Shown: positions 23,480-35,660, numbered from the stretch's first letter. The stretch: 64,000 bases of DNA from Parelaphostrongylus tenuis (GCA_019055375.1 JAHQIW010007168.1:1-64000); one strand, 5' to 3'. The notes: generated by a model not told the origin, from the sequence alone. Numbers and translations: made by a program.

Positions 23480-24660
23480 GATTCTGATACTGCTAAAAAG
23501 AAGTAGAACAAAGAATTACAGTAGATTCAGCGTAATAATCGTGAAATGAACTTCGTTCATCGTAATTACAGCGTCATCTTAGAAGGAACAGAAGCTACAA
23601 AAACAATTGTTAATGAAATTCAATTAGCAAATATTTTTCGCTTCTTTTTGAACCTTCAATAAAATATCCTTTAAAAACTCTGGATGTCCAAGTTGTCGGT
23701 CTCCCCCCTACATTGTAATGAGGGAATGCTCTCAGATGCTGAGCAAAAGCAAGGTACAAAAAGCCTTCATTCTCGGATCAGAACAACTCAAACGGAGAGA
23801 ATGCTTTTGATCGAAAACGCGCAGAATCATATTATAATCTCATGTTATAGCATGTTGAGATTTTTGGAAAGGCTTGTGGCCCTATAGTTTAGCAACAAAA
23901 ACAATCTGAGTAGAGGGTGGAAGACATAGAGCATTGCATACATCAACCTTGCTCCTTCAATTATGACATCACTCAGTGTGACAAACGGTAAGAGGGGCCA
24001 TTTCTCTTGCGCACACCAATAATGTCAGGCCAATTCTATCCATTTGTGCTAGTGCTTAGAGATTGTTTCTTTCTATGCTCCCTGATATTAGCTCTGATGA
24101 ATGAACATAGAATTCCCACCGTCTTACGCCACGATGTGAGAAATATAGCGGAAAGTTCGACTTGTACTTTGTGAAAAAAATAGCGGAAAAGTTCGACTTG
24201 TATATTTGCCCGTACATCAGCTCAATCCCGGATTTTTACTGAATGATAAACATTATGTATTCTTCTTTTCAATATACGAGTTAGAATCCAGTGCCTGAAG
24301 AGTGACTCGATTACATTACGGCTGACTTGTTTCCAGCTGCAACGCGCTATAGCCAGACATAAAGACTCGTCTTCAAAAACAATGGAGAAGGCCCCAGACT
24401 ATACAAGGAATACAATTATCGCTATATAACCATTTAGGAAACTTCTTTTTGACTACTGCCGGATTTGTATCTTGACTGTACTTAGATGTTCATGAACAGT
24501 GGATAATACCGATAACTTTGATAAAAACGTAGTACTTCTATAAGACTGCTATAATCATTAAAATTGTTCCTAGTACCATGAAGCCTCGCGCAAACTGATG
24601 TCTACTTATTGTAAAACTTTTGTTGAAAAAAGAAGGAGTTTTACAGCGTCAAAGACAACA
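23480..24660. other. Stretch without a firm gene
   Basis: A frame at 23684-23887 (plus) has a donor-like AAGGTACAA inside but no recognisable product. The other frames are short, and I could not support an exon. Confidence 0.4.
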
Positions 24661-24665
24661 CCGAT

Positions 24666-25286
24666 TGATTAGTGCTCATCGGGCAACAAGCTATTGGCTA
24701 CGGCTCTACAAAAAGCATTAACTCCAGTTATGCTGAAATCATACAATAACACACATTTCTCAAAGTAACTTTGTGAAGAAATCACGTCATCAAGGGAATT
24801 TATCATCAAGGCTATGAGATTCAAACGAAATCTCCCTATACTTATATAACCAAAATGACGTTCAATATGCTCGATGCCGGAACCTAGGCGACTTTCTTCA
24901 AGAAAACTTTCACAAGGCTTCTTGAAGAAAAGCTTACGGCGAGGTGCAAAATGTATTAAAAAATGGCTCCCTTTTCCAGAAACCAAATCTTCCTGGGCTG
25001 GAAGCTTTGAATTAGACGACATGACGAAAAAGCCTTCTCCGGGTGCCTCGCAGATATCACTGATCAAATGCTTCTAAACCCAGTACTAAACTGTTACATG
25101 CCGCCATTTGCGACCATTGTCTAATGCATCTATGTGTTTCAATAGGGGATACCCGCAAAATAGATTAGCGATTTGTGTGTCGCCAAAATAAATTAAAGTC
25201 AAAGCTGTAGACAAAGCAATTTCTGAAGAGGAATACAAACTTTTTCGCATGTTATCATCTCTCAAAAAGATGTTTGTTATGAACAT
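24666..25286 (-). CDS. Unrecognised protein-coding region with two in-frame TAG codons
   Basis: Minus strand. A first frame runs from ATG at 25286 to 25098, with LYSSSEIALSTALTLIYF inside. A second frame of about 135 codons runs from 25073 to the stop at 24669, containing APGEGFFVMSSNSKLPAQED, a basic LIHFAPRRKLFFKKP and a hydrophobic LNLIALMINSL. Both are strongly protein-like and lie in the same frame, separated only by a 24-base GT...AG segment (25097-25074) holding two TAG codons. It is either an unusually short intron, two C-to-T stop mutations in a decaying gene, or a false join. No family was recognised. Confidence 0.5.
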
Positions 25287-25460
25287 TTTTCAAGCAATAT
25301 CATTATTTTCCATTTTATGCAAAATTTTCGTGAATTTTCATAAACTGTGTCGCAATTTTATGTTATCGATTCAGTCTACGCACTACATTGATAATCAAAT
25401 AATTATCACAGTCTATTACCTTTTTTCCTAATCAGTTTTATCAATAACAATGCTCTATAG

Positions 25461-25609
25461 AACGTGATGGCCAGGCTATCCTCATCACTACAAGGAGACA
25501 TGCTCAACCAGTATTCTACGTCATTCAGAAAGAAGATGAAAAACGAATTGATTGCTTGAAGTATCGGGATCCACACAATAAAAATTGTGATGACGGGTCA
25601 TGTAAATAA
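25461..25609 (+). CDS. Isolated plus-strand terminal exon, unrecognised
   Basis: An acceptor TGCTCTATAG precedes a 48-codon frame (phase 1 start) containing AILITTRRHAQPVFYVIQK. It ends with a cysteine-rich tail (CDDGSCK), TAA and an overlapping AATAAA. The composition is convincingly protein-like. Upstream exons were not found, and the nearest coding sequence (24666-25286) is on the other strand. Confidence 0.4.
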
Positions 25610-26850
25610 ACAAACAAGTAAGTTTTACTTACTTATACTCATAGTAAGTCCTACAAAGTCGGATCTCTTACAGCGTAAAGACACGTATATTCACTTTTTA
25701 GTATTTGTCACAAAAATCACAATTTCCTATCAACCCGTTTTATGGTCAACCCCGCCTTATATGACCATTTTTGGATTTTTTTCTATTTTCTATTTTAATT
25801 TATTGGTCGCCAAGTGGCGTCTTGTTTGCAGTAAAGGAAAAAAACACTGTGGAAAATTAATCAGCAATGATTAATTCTTAAATTGTTTTTCAATGTGTTC
25901 TTTCGTCCATGCGTGTCCAACGTTGTTTCAGGCATACATGTACGCATGTAGAGGTGACACGTAACGTAAAAGTATTGAAGCAAGTAGTAAGCATCCTTGT
26001 TTCTAATACATTTTTTGTGTCTTAAATTACTCAAGAATAAAATCATAGTCAGTGATTGGTGACATGGTAAAATACAGTTGGCAGGAAGTCAAACCCAGCA
26101 AAAACCATTAGCGAAAAGCCGATGATATCGGTTACTTTTGATGAAATCGTTGAAAAGAATAAGTGCTATCTTTTATTATTTTTTTCCTACTGTGAACTCC
26201 CTAATTTTAAATTCATAAAAACACCATTCTTATCCTTTCACTGGAAGAAAGAATTTTTCTTAGCCTGTTAACATTGTAATATGAATAAGAGTTTCTTATG
26301 TATTTTTGCTCAGAATTTTGCTAATGCTTTTATTGCTTTAGGTTTGTAACCATAGAATATATCGTATCATTGTTGATTGAGAAAAACTTTTCATTCCAAG
26401 AACTCATGGTACTCCACGTTTCTATTTTTTGATTGGTCATGGTTTTTTTTTTCTTTCTTTGTAGCCTTGTTTGTCCTGTGATGGGAAATGTGCTGTTGGA
26501 GAGGATTCAAAAAGTTTAACAATTCACTGTTTTTCTTGATCAGGAAGTGTGAGATTTAATTTACTTTGTATCCACACAAACTGACGTTCTGGCGAATTTC
26601 GTTTTCTTCAGAGCCCAGAAGGACTAAATTAATTCCAACCTGGTCTGCCAAACACTTCCATAACCCCAAGAGAGAAATCGCCAGACTTAGATTTCAACTG
26701 CATCTAGAACAAAACAACTTCTTCACACACTCCATTTTCAATGGCGTCCACTTGGTCGTCCACGTAGATACCAACTGTGCAGAGCTCACACGGTCTGCTA
26801 ATGCACCTCTCGCCAACAAATCAACAATCAAATATACCGTACTGAATCGT
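25610..26850. other. AT-rich stretch, no supported gene
   Basis: The open frames (25587-25874, 26566-26859) lack splice context or recognisable motifs. The second precedes the mariner fragment and could be remnant element sequence, but I could not align it to a transposase. Confidence 0.35.
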
Positions 26851-27093
26851 GCCTTATAACGAGGCATTCCTCCTTGCGCTCCATGTCTGAATCCATGAGT
26901 CTATCCAGAATGTTTTGAGAATTTTATGCGCTAAAGTTTTATAAGGTTGGAAAGAAAATTCACATCGTTTGAATGGGAACGTCGCTTTTCGCATGAATCG
27001 TGTGTGATTTCATATCATTTGGAAAGTCTACTTCTTGCGCCCCATTGATATATAATTTGTCTGCATCTGCTGCCGAATGGAATTGTCCATGAC

Positions 27094-27399
27094 ATGGAAG
27101 ACAACGCAAAACCACACTCAGCCAAAAAGACCAAGGCAAAGTTTGAGGAATTGGCCGGAGTTGAGATTCTACCTCATCCACTCTATAGCCCGGACGTTGC
27201 TCCATCTGATTACAGCTTTTTCCGATCAATGCAACACTTTTTGGAAGGTCACCGATTTGAGTCTTTCAATGAAGTTGGAGAAGCGTGTCAAGAGATCTTT
27301 GATTCAAAACTGAAGGAGTGGTACTTCGATCAGATCCGAAACCTGACGAACCGATGGCAAAAAGTGATAGATAATGATAGCCCGTATTTTGAAAAATAG
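27094..27399 (+). pseudogene. mariner transposase C-terminal fragment, frame intact
   Basis: An uninterrupted 101-codon frame carries the second catalytic block EDNAKPH, then LPHPLYSPDVAPSDY with the third catalytic aspartate, and a C-terminus WYFDQIRNLTNRWQKVIDND ending FEK. Between the two catalytic aspartates I count 35 residues, where most mariners have 34. The first aspartate and the N-terminal DNA-binding domains are missing upstream, so it is a truncated copy despite its open frame. Confidence 0.85.
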
Positions 27400-27459
27400 T
27401 TGTTGATGTCTGTTGTCTTAATATAGGCACAGATTTCGAACGTTTTATCAAACGATGGG

Positions 27460-30110
27460 AACTTTCTCTCCAACCTAGTATATTCCCATGTGTGCATAGA
27501 GTAACTACGTCTCAAAAATCTTCTCCATTATGTGTATGTCCTCTGAGCTCAAAGTGAGGTAATTGGTTAGACTTCATGTTTGCCAATAGGGTTTTTTTTA
27601 TACGGACGAAGTATGCTCTATGAATAAATTGCACCCGAACTCTAGTAATCACTGTCTCTGTCGTTAAGCACCCTACGCGTTTTTTGAGTTGTGAGTTGGT
27701 CGTACAGGTACAGACATGCTGGTGTGCGAGAGGATTCGACTGTACCTCAATCACCGTTACGGTGTTCTCTGAGCCTCCACTTTTTTGTATCGTAATGTCT
27801 CGCTGTCATGCGTGATCTTATACGATGCCTCACACTAATATTCTTATGTAAAAGAGATGCCATGTGAACTCAGTAGGATTGCTCTCCATGTAGTATACCC
27901 AGTTAAAGACCTATGGAAATCGGTGATTGTTTGACAAAGTTGTTCTATTTCCTAAGGGATTGCCATCTAGATCCTGTGGCTTTTGTATTAGAATTATAGG
28001 GACACTTGACAAAGTAGGTTAGAGTCAATTTGCTATGAAGAAAAAGAAATCTACCGAAAGTCGGCTTTGATAAATATGCAGTACAATGACAGTCCCGCGT
28101 TCGTTCAAAAGAAAACATTTATTGAACAATTTCGCAGTTTACAAGAAATCAGTCTTGGAAATTACAAAGGCTAAAGCTCAGTAGGTATGAGCCGCCTCTT
28201 ACGAGATTTTACTGGCTTCAGATAATAAGTTTCCCATCTTTATCACATCGGATTAACCTCCTTTTTCACGTCCACGTAGATATGTCGAGCACAACATGAA
28301 CGCAGTAGTAAAAGATCTTGTGCCATGGGAGCGTGCGTTCTTTGGTTCGATTTCACGCAACTCAGGTTAGTTAAGCTCTGATCCCTGAAACTGCAAAGTG
28401 ACCTCTATGAAATCCCCTATCGGCGATGAAAGGGTGCTTGTTGTCGTTCAACGAGACATCGTCTTCTTCTGCTCCTTCTCGTTTTTTTTTTCAGTTGTAC
28501 TATTACTTACCACTAATCTATTCTTATCAAAAGGTTGCATTCGCTAATAACGGCTGATTCTAATGCCAGCCAGTCTAACCTTTTTATTTGCATCTCTTAT
28601 TCTTAGAAAAATTATGGAACAGAGTTAAGTAAGAACTTTGATTGTGCTCTTAAGTGTATGAGATTGCAACATCAAGCAACTGCACAACTTGCTCAGTTTA
28701 TATATAAATTTTTTTAATTAGAAGTAGGGAAGAATGAGCTATCTCGTTTTGAGTTTCAATCAATGAAAATATAATGAAAAGCCTATGTGTAATTTGAAGC
28801 TGCCAAATTTTAACGTGGTAAAAATATTTTTTTAGATCTTTTCTACGGAATTGCGACAGCCGACTATGATCTGAAATTTGTTCGAATTAGGAATATTATA
28901 TTACCCGTATACTGATAAACATAAAATTTTGACGAGCACATAATTTGAATACCGTAAAATCTTCTCAGAGTGTAATTTTAGTGTTGATTATAGCTTATTT
29001 CTTGCCTATAAATACTTTGTTTCCATAGGTACGATGTTTTTCTGACTACACTTTTTAGAATTGCGAATTATAAATTTTGAAAAACAGTTTACTACACAAA
29101 TATTTGAAACATTTGCTGCTACCTAGATGTGTACTAATTTCTAGACCACGTTATGAAGTTTTTCATACTATCATTTACGTTATGTGAAAATTTTTACAAA
29201 AATATCTTCTATTTTTCTTGTCATCTTTCTTATTATTTTCTTCATAGTCATCATATCCAAATGTCAACTTGTTTTTATCTAATTCACTCTTTGTATCGCA
29301 AGTCACTTTCTATGAAGCTGAATTTTGACCACCGTATTCTTCACTTCTGACTTCCGATATGTAAAACTAATCTTGACAATCATCGTAATTTTTCTATAAA
29401 AAGCCAGTTTCCTATTCCTTTGATCTCCATAGATGTTGATTTTCACAATTTTGATAGATTTATAAATAATAGAGACGAGAGCCTTATGAGATGGTGTTTT
29501 GAAGGTGCCCTGCATATAGATGTAGTTATTGTTTTAACCCCACGCTCCGGGCTACCAACCCTCAGTTCGTTTTTAGTCACCAAAGTGACATTTAGATTGT
29601 CTAAGTAGACAAAAGCACTGATGAATTGACTGATCGGAACTATAAGTTCCTATAGAAGGATACCTTACATCAGCTCTACGTTGCTGCGCGTGGACTAAAG
29701 TGTGAAGGTGAAGCTAACTGATAGGTAAACATCCATTTGTTATCCCTTTTACTTTAGTGGAAGACGACAGTAATTTTTTCGAAAGGCTTTTCAACTACGT
29801 TGACTGTTGTTTAATAGAAATGCAAGAATAAATTTTAATACGATTTACAACCGAGACACCAATGGTTTTCAATGCTCGAATTGGATTTTTCTTCCAAACT
29901 TTCGCTTTTAATTCCTAATTATTATATAACATGTTCTTCTATTAACAAATGTTTCTTTAACCACATGCTGGTATTTGAAAAAATTCCATCGGGATATTTT
30001 CCACCTCATTCATCTTCGTTTGAGTTTTCGTTCTTTTTACCTGCGTCAACATTTCACATAAATATCATCATAGAACGTTAAACGAAAAATAAAATGCAAT
30101 GGTCTCTTGG
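27460..30110. other. Mostly AT-rich stretch without a supported gene
   Basis: No exon with splice sites and protein-like content was found. A weak tRNA-like head lies near 28310-28375 (B-box-like TTGGTTCGATTTCAC), probably another SINE remnant. Confidence 0.4.
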
Positions 30111-30119
30111 TAAAGAAAT

Positions 30120-32265
30120 TTTCCATTGCTTCTCCTGTATCACTTGTCATCCTTTTGATCGTTGTGTGGCTCGAGCGAGCACCAAAAAATCTTACATTTT
30201 TCCTTGCGTGTGGAAGACTAGCCGATAAATTTTTACCGTAAGTATTACTTAACACTTTATTTTTATCCTAAAGTTTCCGTGGAGAATCCTGGCCATCAGG
30301 TCGGTGATCTACTTGGTGCTCTTTTGTAATTCAGTTGAATCTAATCACTAGCTGTTCTTGTCGTGAAAACGCATCATGTGGTGTTGTCAGTGGTTGTTAT
30401 TGAGTCATTCCATAAGTTTTGGCACTACAGCAAATGTACCCAAGTTATTGACCATGATAATTTAAATTGTATAATTGTGGCATCGTTCAGTTTCACAATC
30501 TTTGCGAATATTTTAATATATCAATTTGCTTATACTTGCTTTCAAATAGAGCTGTAGTGAGATCGAATTCTCTTGCTACTCATGCACAAATGGCGCGCAG
30601 CGGAAAATGCCAGTGAAGCGGCACTCAGGATTACTGGAGATTCTTGTGGATGGTCCGAGCGCTACAGATCCTTCAGACTTTTCTCCAGCTTTGGACTTCG
30701 CGAATCACTTCGCAGCCGTCCTTTCTGCAACCGTATCGTCGTCCCCACGCTCCATCAATCTTGCGCACCGCTTCACTAGCACTTTCCCCTAAGCGCCATC
30801 CGTGCATGAAAAGCCAACTAATTGGTGTTTATTGCTCTAGTGGCAAAACTTATGGAACGACCTAATAGGACTCATTATGTGCCCGGGTTCCTTGACATTC
30901 GCTAGCTGGTCGAGTGAAACGGCGTGTTTGATATCCAATCGTTGACGTTGGTCAGGTCGACAGATTCTCGCGTTTTTCTCTTAATTCAGAGATTCACGGT
31001 TCTCTTTTTTTCGAGCTTTCGTCTGCGCACTCGATAATGTCGAGTGATCTTTCATCCTGCTTCCGTAGCCGGCCAGGTCTCTGGCGCATATATTAAGGCA
31101 AGAAGAATCGTTGAGCCGTAAAGGTAGGCGCGGAGTCGAGTGTTCTTTGCCTTTTTCACTACATCCTCGATGCTGTTAAGGACGTCAGCCAATCAATCGC
31201 TCCTCGCCAAACTCTATAATTAAGTCGTTTATGATATTCGAATTCTTAACCTAGACAAACGTAGCTAGAGCTTTCGGTGAAATTAGTTCCACTAAGCGCA
31301 ACTGAGGCATTCAAGATCAATCTGCCTCATATGAACATCGTTTCTGTAAAATTCAGTCGGCGACTAATCCTTCTAAAGCGCTGATAGAGTTGGCCAACAT
31401 CCTTTTTGTTGCTGATGCTCGGTGATAAAGAACAGTATCATCAGTAAAGCGAGGATGATGTGAATGCCGGCCAACTATTTCCATTTCTATGTTGTGACAT
31501 TCTAATATTTGCATTACTCTGGAGGCTAGCAGCGAATTATTCTGCCGAGATGATCTCCTTGCTGAGTCTCTGATTTTACTTCAGTAGTAACATCGTTGCT
31601 AACATTCTAGTTGTGAGATGTTTACATTGGCCATTAAGAACCTATATATACTGAATAAGAGACGCCCTTGACTGTCCGAAGCTTTTATGAATGATTCTGT
31701 TGTAGCTGAACCAAGGGATTTCTTGTAATCAATGAAAGTAAGACACAGCAATCTCTTTTATTCTCGCGCTACTTCAGAGTCTTATTAATGCGAGGATCGG
31801 AGCACTGACTCTCTTTCGAAACCCGATCTAATTGCATGGCTGCTCTTCGTTCAGAGTCATGTCAATCTTCTTGAGGATGACTTTGAGTGAAGAATTTATA
31901 GACGACAGACAGCAATCATTGGACATTGAATGATGATTGACGATGTCGTGTAGGTCTTCTTTTGTATAAACTAAAAAAACCTGAGTGGTCTTTCATAATT
32001 AGAAGCTCTGCGTTCTGGCAGATTTGTATGTGAACCGAGTCACTCTGTAGATTCGAACTAGCGAAAGTTTTAGGTGCCCTGACCTGTTTAATCCAAAAGT
32101 TGTTCGTTTTTCAGCCATGAAACAGCACCAGAGGGATGATTGGTGGAATGACAAAACCGCTCTCACATTATCGGAAGACTTGACTACTGGAGAAATATGA
32201 GTAGTAGTTATGAATAATCTTCTCCATCGTCTTTCTAAAAATTGCAATTGTTCCGTCTAAGTGTC
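30120..32265 (-). mobile_element. RTE LINE, 3' segment (minus strand), interrupted by a MITE
   Basis: On the minus strand, RTE reverse-transcriptase blocks descend in order: EKIIHNYYS near 32240, RFTYKSARTQS near 32030, a KEDLHD block near 31960 and TLNEEQP near 31840. These continue with LTFIDYKKSLGSA near 31710, a degenerate FADD-equivalent near 31430, then ARTWxL-type and IIE-type blocks to 30890. Homology resumes beyond the MITE insertion (30381-30872) and reaches the conserved 3' end (complement of GATCAAAAGGATGACAAGTG) near 30130. The frame is broken many times. Confidence 0.75.
30372..30881. mobile_element. MITE family A inside the RTE copy, 9-base target duplication
   Basis: CATCATGTG (30372-30380) and CATTATGTG (30873-30881) flank a 492-base element. 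Its ends are inverted repeats containing TTCCATAAGTTTTGGCAC and GTGGCAAAACTTATGGAA. A second inner inverted repeat covers CATGCACAAATGGCGCGCAG and its counterpart near 30800. Skipping the element reconnects RTE homology (a GHIM block to a MRF block). Element length and a 9-base duplication fit Mutator-like MITEs. The copy at 59080-59660 is a relative. Confidence 0.75.
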
Positions 32266-32589
32266 GAATCCATGAAAGAATAACAACGAATAATCGGATG
32301 CTCTAGCCTTTAAACCCTAAAATACCATGGATCCTTTTCAAAGGGGAATCTCCGGCCGGTTAGTTGCAAGACCATGTGGCACGCTTCTAGGTGGCGGATA
32401 CAGAGCTCAGTTGTAAACAGAAAGTGACCAATTGCTTTTCTGAGATGCACGTGGATTCAGAAATGGGCTCCATATTTTTATGGAGTCACTTTGATATGTG
32501 TTCTTTTCTGCTACTCAAATTGGCAACAACTTCCATCCAAATGGGTGGAGAGTACTTGAGATACGATCAGAAACTTTCAGAAAATTAAC

Positions 32590-33760
32590 TTGTCCTTCGA
32601 CGCAAATTAACGACGTCATTGGCCTGGCTGAGACAAAAAGACATCACCTATTTTCTAATGTTTATGGCACCGATGGAGAGCTGTTTCTTGTAAATGTGAT
32701 AGTAGTAATGTCAATAGCGTTGAAGTTCTCGTCAAAACGAGTTTTTTCCATGAACATCGATTCATTTGAACACCCAATAACCCGAATCGGACGACTGTGG
32801 TTGAAACGATGTGGATCAATGGCGACTTTGACTATCATGGTTGCTTACGCGCTAACGCAAGCTATAACGAAGACAAAATTGAAGCACTTGATACAGAACT
32901 CAAAAGTTCTTTAGAGTTGACTATACATTGTTCAAGGTCGTTGTTGGAAAGTTTAACGCGAAAACTGGAGCTAGAAGAACGATAGAAAAACGTCACATTA
33001 GGGACTCACAGACTGTAATAGAACCAAAAGTGTGAGAAACTGTCTGGGTTCATCATGATGACCAAAACCATCAAGTTGAGTCACAATTCCAAACCCTCAC
33101 TCTTAGCGGTGGATGTGGGAGTCTTCCAAGGGAGGGTACCACAACAAAATAGACCACCTAATAAGTTGAAGGTTTTGCCTAATCATTTCGCTGTTGTTCT
33201 AACACTCTCCGCGATATCATAACATCGCGACTTTCGCACAACATTTCATTTTTCGCGAACACTAGAGAAAGTTGCTAAATTTGAACACAAAAATCCCAGA
33301 ATTATTATGAATTGGGACATATTTAAGTCACTTATCGTCTCTTGGGAAGATGTCGTCATAATCAATATCGATAAAGAATATGGGCGGCTCATTCAACATC
33401 TTCACTCTTAGCTTTAGGATAGTTTAGAGTCTCAAAACCAAAAGGACACGTTTGTCTTCATATGCACTCGAGCTAATATGTGGAATCACATGAGCCGCGA
33501 GCAACCGACAACTCACGTCTGAACTTAAAACACTATAGAAAAGCAATCAAAAGATCTTAAAGAAAAAAGCGCAGCAGTTATGGCTAAAGCTACAAAAGCT
33601 GGAAAAAGTATTCGCCAAGTCCATCTGAGCTTTAACAACATAAAAACAAAATGATTGCACTTTCAGCTCTAACGGAACATTTATAACGCAACATTTATAA
33701 CGCAATAGAGAAAATTATCGTCGATCGGTACATCGCCTCCTTCATACAACATTTCACCGT
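32590..33760 (+). mobile_element. RTE LINE, 5' segment (plus strand), inverted relative to its neighbour
   Basis: Plus-strand frames give RTE endonuclease blocks in order: NDVIGLAETKRHHLF (about 32610), FSMNIDSFEHPITRIGRLWL (about 32750) and a CGSMATLT block. A decayed endonuclease middle follows, then the linker (a KATKAGKSIRQVHLSF-like frame, about 33585) and an IEKIIVDRY block near 33710. That last block corresponds to the EKIIHNYY block at the start of the minus-strand segment at 32265. The 5' part of one LINE therefore lies head-to-head with its 3' part. Confidence 0.75.
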
Positions 33761-34194
33761 ATCAGAACATCGCCTTCTTCGCACAATAGTTCAACTCTGA
33801 TCCTTCAAATGTCACGTCTTCCTATCATCATACAAAATGAACGAGGTTAAATTTATTAGCATAGCGATTTTTCGTTTCAGGAATCCATCATGCTATGAAC
33901 AACATCTGGCCCGGACAGAAGAAGGCCTTGATAAACTGAACAGTATTTTACCAACTCTCATCAGCATGATAGGTCGGCTCTTCACACAACTGATCACTTG
34001 GTCCTTTCGTCTTCGTAGTTTCGGAAAAAAAGTTTTTTCATACAAATGACGTTTATCCTAGACGATCTACAGGCCACTGTGTTCACATTCTCTTCCAGTC
34101 TAAGGAAATGTTTAAGATCTTCTTATTTTTGTTATAATTTGCAAAAAAGTTTTAAAAATACAAGAAAACAGTACTAAAAAGTATGTAATAAGAA

Positions 34195-34480
34195 ATAAAA
34201 ATGGGCGCATGTGACGCAGTGCTTAAGGATGCTCTGCCCCTCACACGAGGTTAATGGTTCGATCTCACGCCCATGGCTCACCAGCTCATCAAGCCGTCCA
34301 TCCCCGCGGGCTCGATAAATTGGTATCAGACTGCTCTCACACCTGTCTAGGAGGATAAGCAGCACTGACCCGGTCCAGCGGGAGGCTATCGTGAGTCATT
34401 GTAAAGGCTAGATATACATTCAATCACCTCAAACGAAATTAAAAACTGAAGGCGAACGCATGGCGCCTCCCAGACGGGGA
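34195..34480 (+). repeat. SINE family 3, well-preserved copy
   Basis: It has a tRNA-like head (GACGCAGTGCTTAAGGATGC, then ATGGTTCGATCTCACGCCCA, a good B box). The body is GGCTCACCAGCTCATCAAGCC and GGAGGATAAGCAGCACTGAC. The tail is GTCATTGTAAAGGCTAGATA and CATTCAATCACCTC. It is the best reference for this family in the window. Confidence 0.7.
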
Positions 34481-34489
34481 TTGACCATT

Positions 34490-35510
34490 TCCGAGAGCTT
34501 TATCCTTTATTTAGCTGAAAATCCTTTATTTAGTAGTGACGTTAGAAAGTAGTACTTTGATTCCTCAAAAGTGTTCTTTGATCGCTTACGCCTCCGGCCT
34601 AAGCTGTGATGAGTACTGTATATGGGTTTGCTTTAGTATATCAGTGGGAACGACCTAAAGATGTTGCTCGGATTAAAAGTAAAGTTGAAGCTTTTCTCTT
34701 CGTTTTATTTATTTATCACATGTCAGGTTTTCTTGTAGAAGGTTATCAAGTAGCAATCAGCTTTGCATGTGGTTCTCTAACAAAACTTTCTTTATTGTCA
34801 TAACTTTGAAATGCGACCGTCTCATTTTGACGAATAGTGCAGCTTTAGTGCAATTCCCATCTCATGGTTATTTCGTCACATGGCTCAATCTAATGAGTCT
34901 TTTTCTTTCAAAGTTTCCAAGTAGGATTTTCTTAAGTGGTCGTTAAAGGCAGATTGAAGATTTTTGTGCAACGAAAGGAGGCTTATCGCTCTCTGTGTGT
35001 GTTCCTTTCATCAAGGCGGCGATCGCTAACTGAAAATAGGACTTCTCAGTTTTGAGATCCCGTGTGAAATATTGATTGACTGGTATTTAAATTAATTTAT
35101 CACAGTGAGGAACATTTCATTTCTCTTGCCTGCAACGGGTCTTACCTATATAGAATGAATTTTCTAGGTTGCCAAATTCTCCACGTTAACGTTCTTCTTT
35201 CACTAGTTAGGAAAATTTTACACGAAAGAGGGCGAAAAGTTTTTGTAGCCTCGAAATTCTTTCATATCATCTGTCACCAACGAAAGTTTTTTACTTAAGA
35301 ATACTTCTTCTCATTTCCCCCATTTCTCCAAATGTCTAGGAAAATCATCACTTCACTTCAACTATTGACACGTGCAACATTACTGATCAACGAGGTCTGT
35401 AAGAAGTATTAAGGGTTTTGGTGTTAATTGTATGGAACGGTGATGTGCTATTCACGGCCTTCCTTCAATTTGAGTGGCTTGTTTCTCAATAAGTTTTTTG
35501 ATACTAGAAA
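34490..35510. other. Stretch without a firm gene
   Basis: A 65-codon frame at 34606-34803 is moderately protein-like (YQWERPKDVARIKSKVEAF) with hydrophobic segments, but no splice partner or family was recognised. Nothing else stands out. Confidence 0.35.
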
Positions 35511-35535
35511 CCAGAAAGAATGGTGGGCAAAAGGG

Positions 35536-35660
35536 GCGTCAGTAGTGCATGGGGTTAGAACCAACGCTCCCAGGTAGAGTGAGATGCCGGTTCGAGTCTT
35601 GCTTGACGCGAAAGTTTTGCACATCGTTCTACATCCCTGAGCATATCTATTACATAATAC
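35536..35660 (+). repeat. tRNA-bearing repeat family 2
   Basis: The core of about 74 bases starts GCGTCAG and ends TTGACGC, which pair as an acceptor stem, and has a T-arm-like GGTTCGAGTC. It is followed by the family tail AAAGTTTTGCACATCGTTCT. The copy at 40463 has the same flanks (GAAAGAATGGTG upstream). Confidence 0.55.

Noticed and set aside
31999..32247. 82-codon minus-strand gene
   Set aside because: It aligns with the RTE segment between the EKII block and the KTTQVFL block and is part of the dead LINE.
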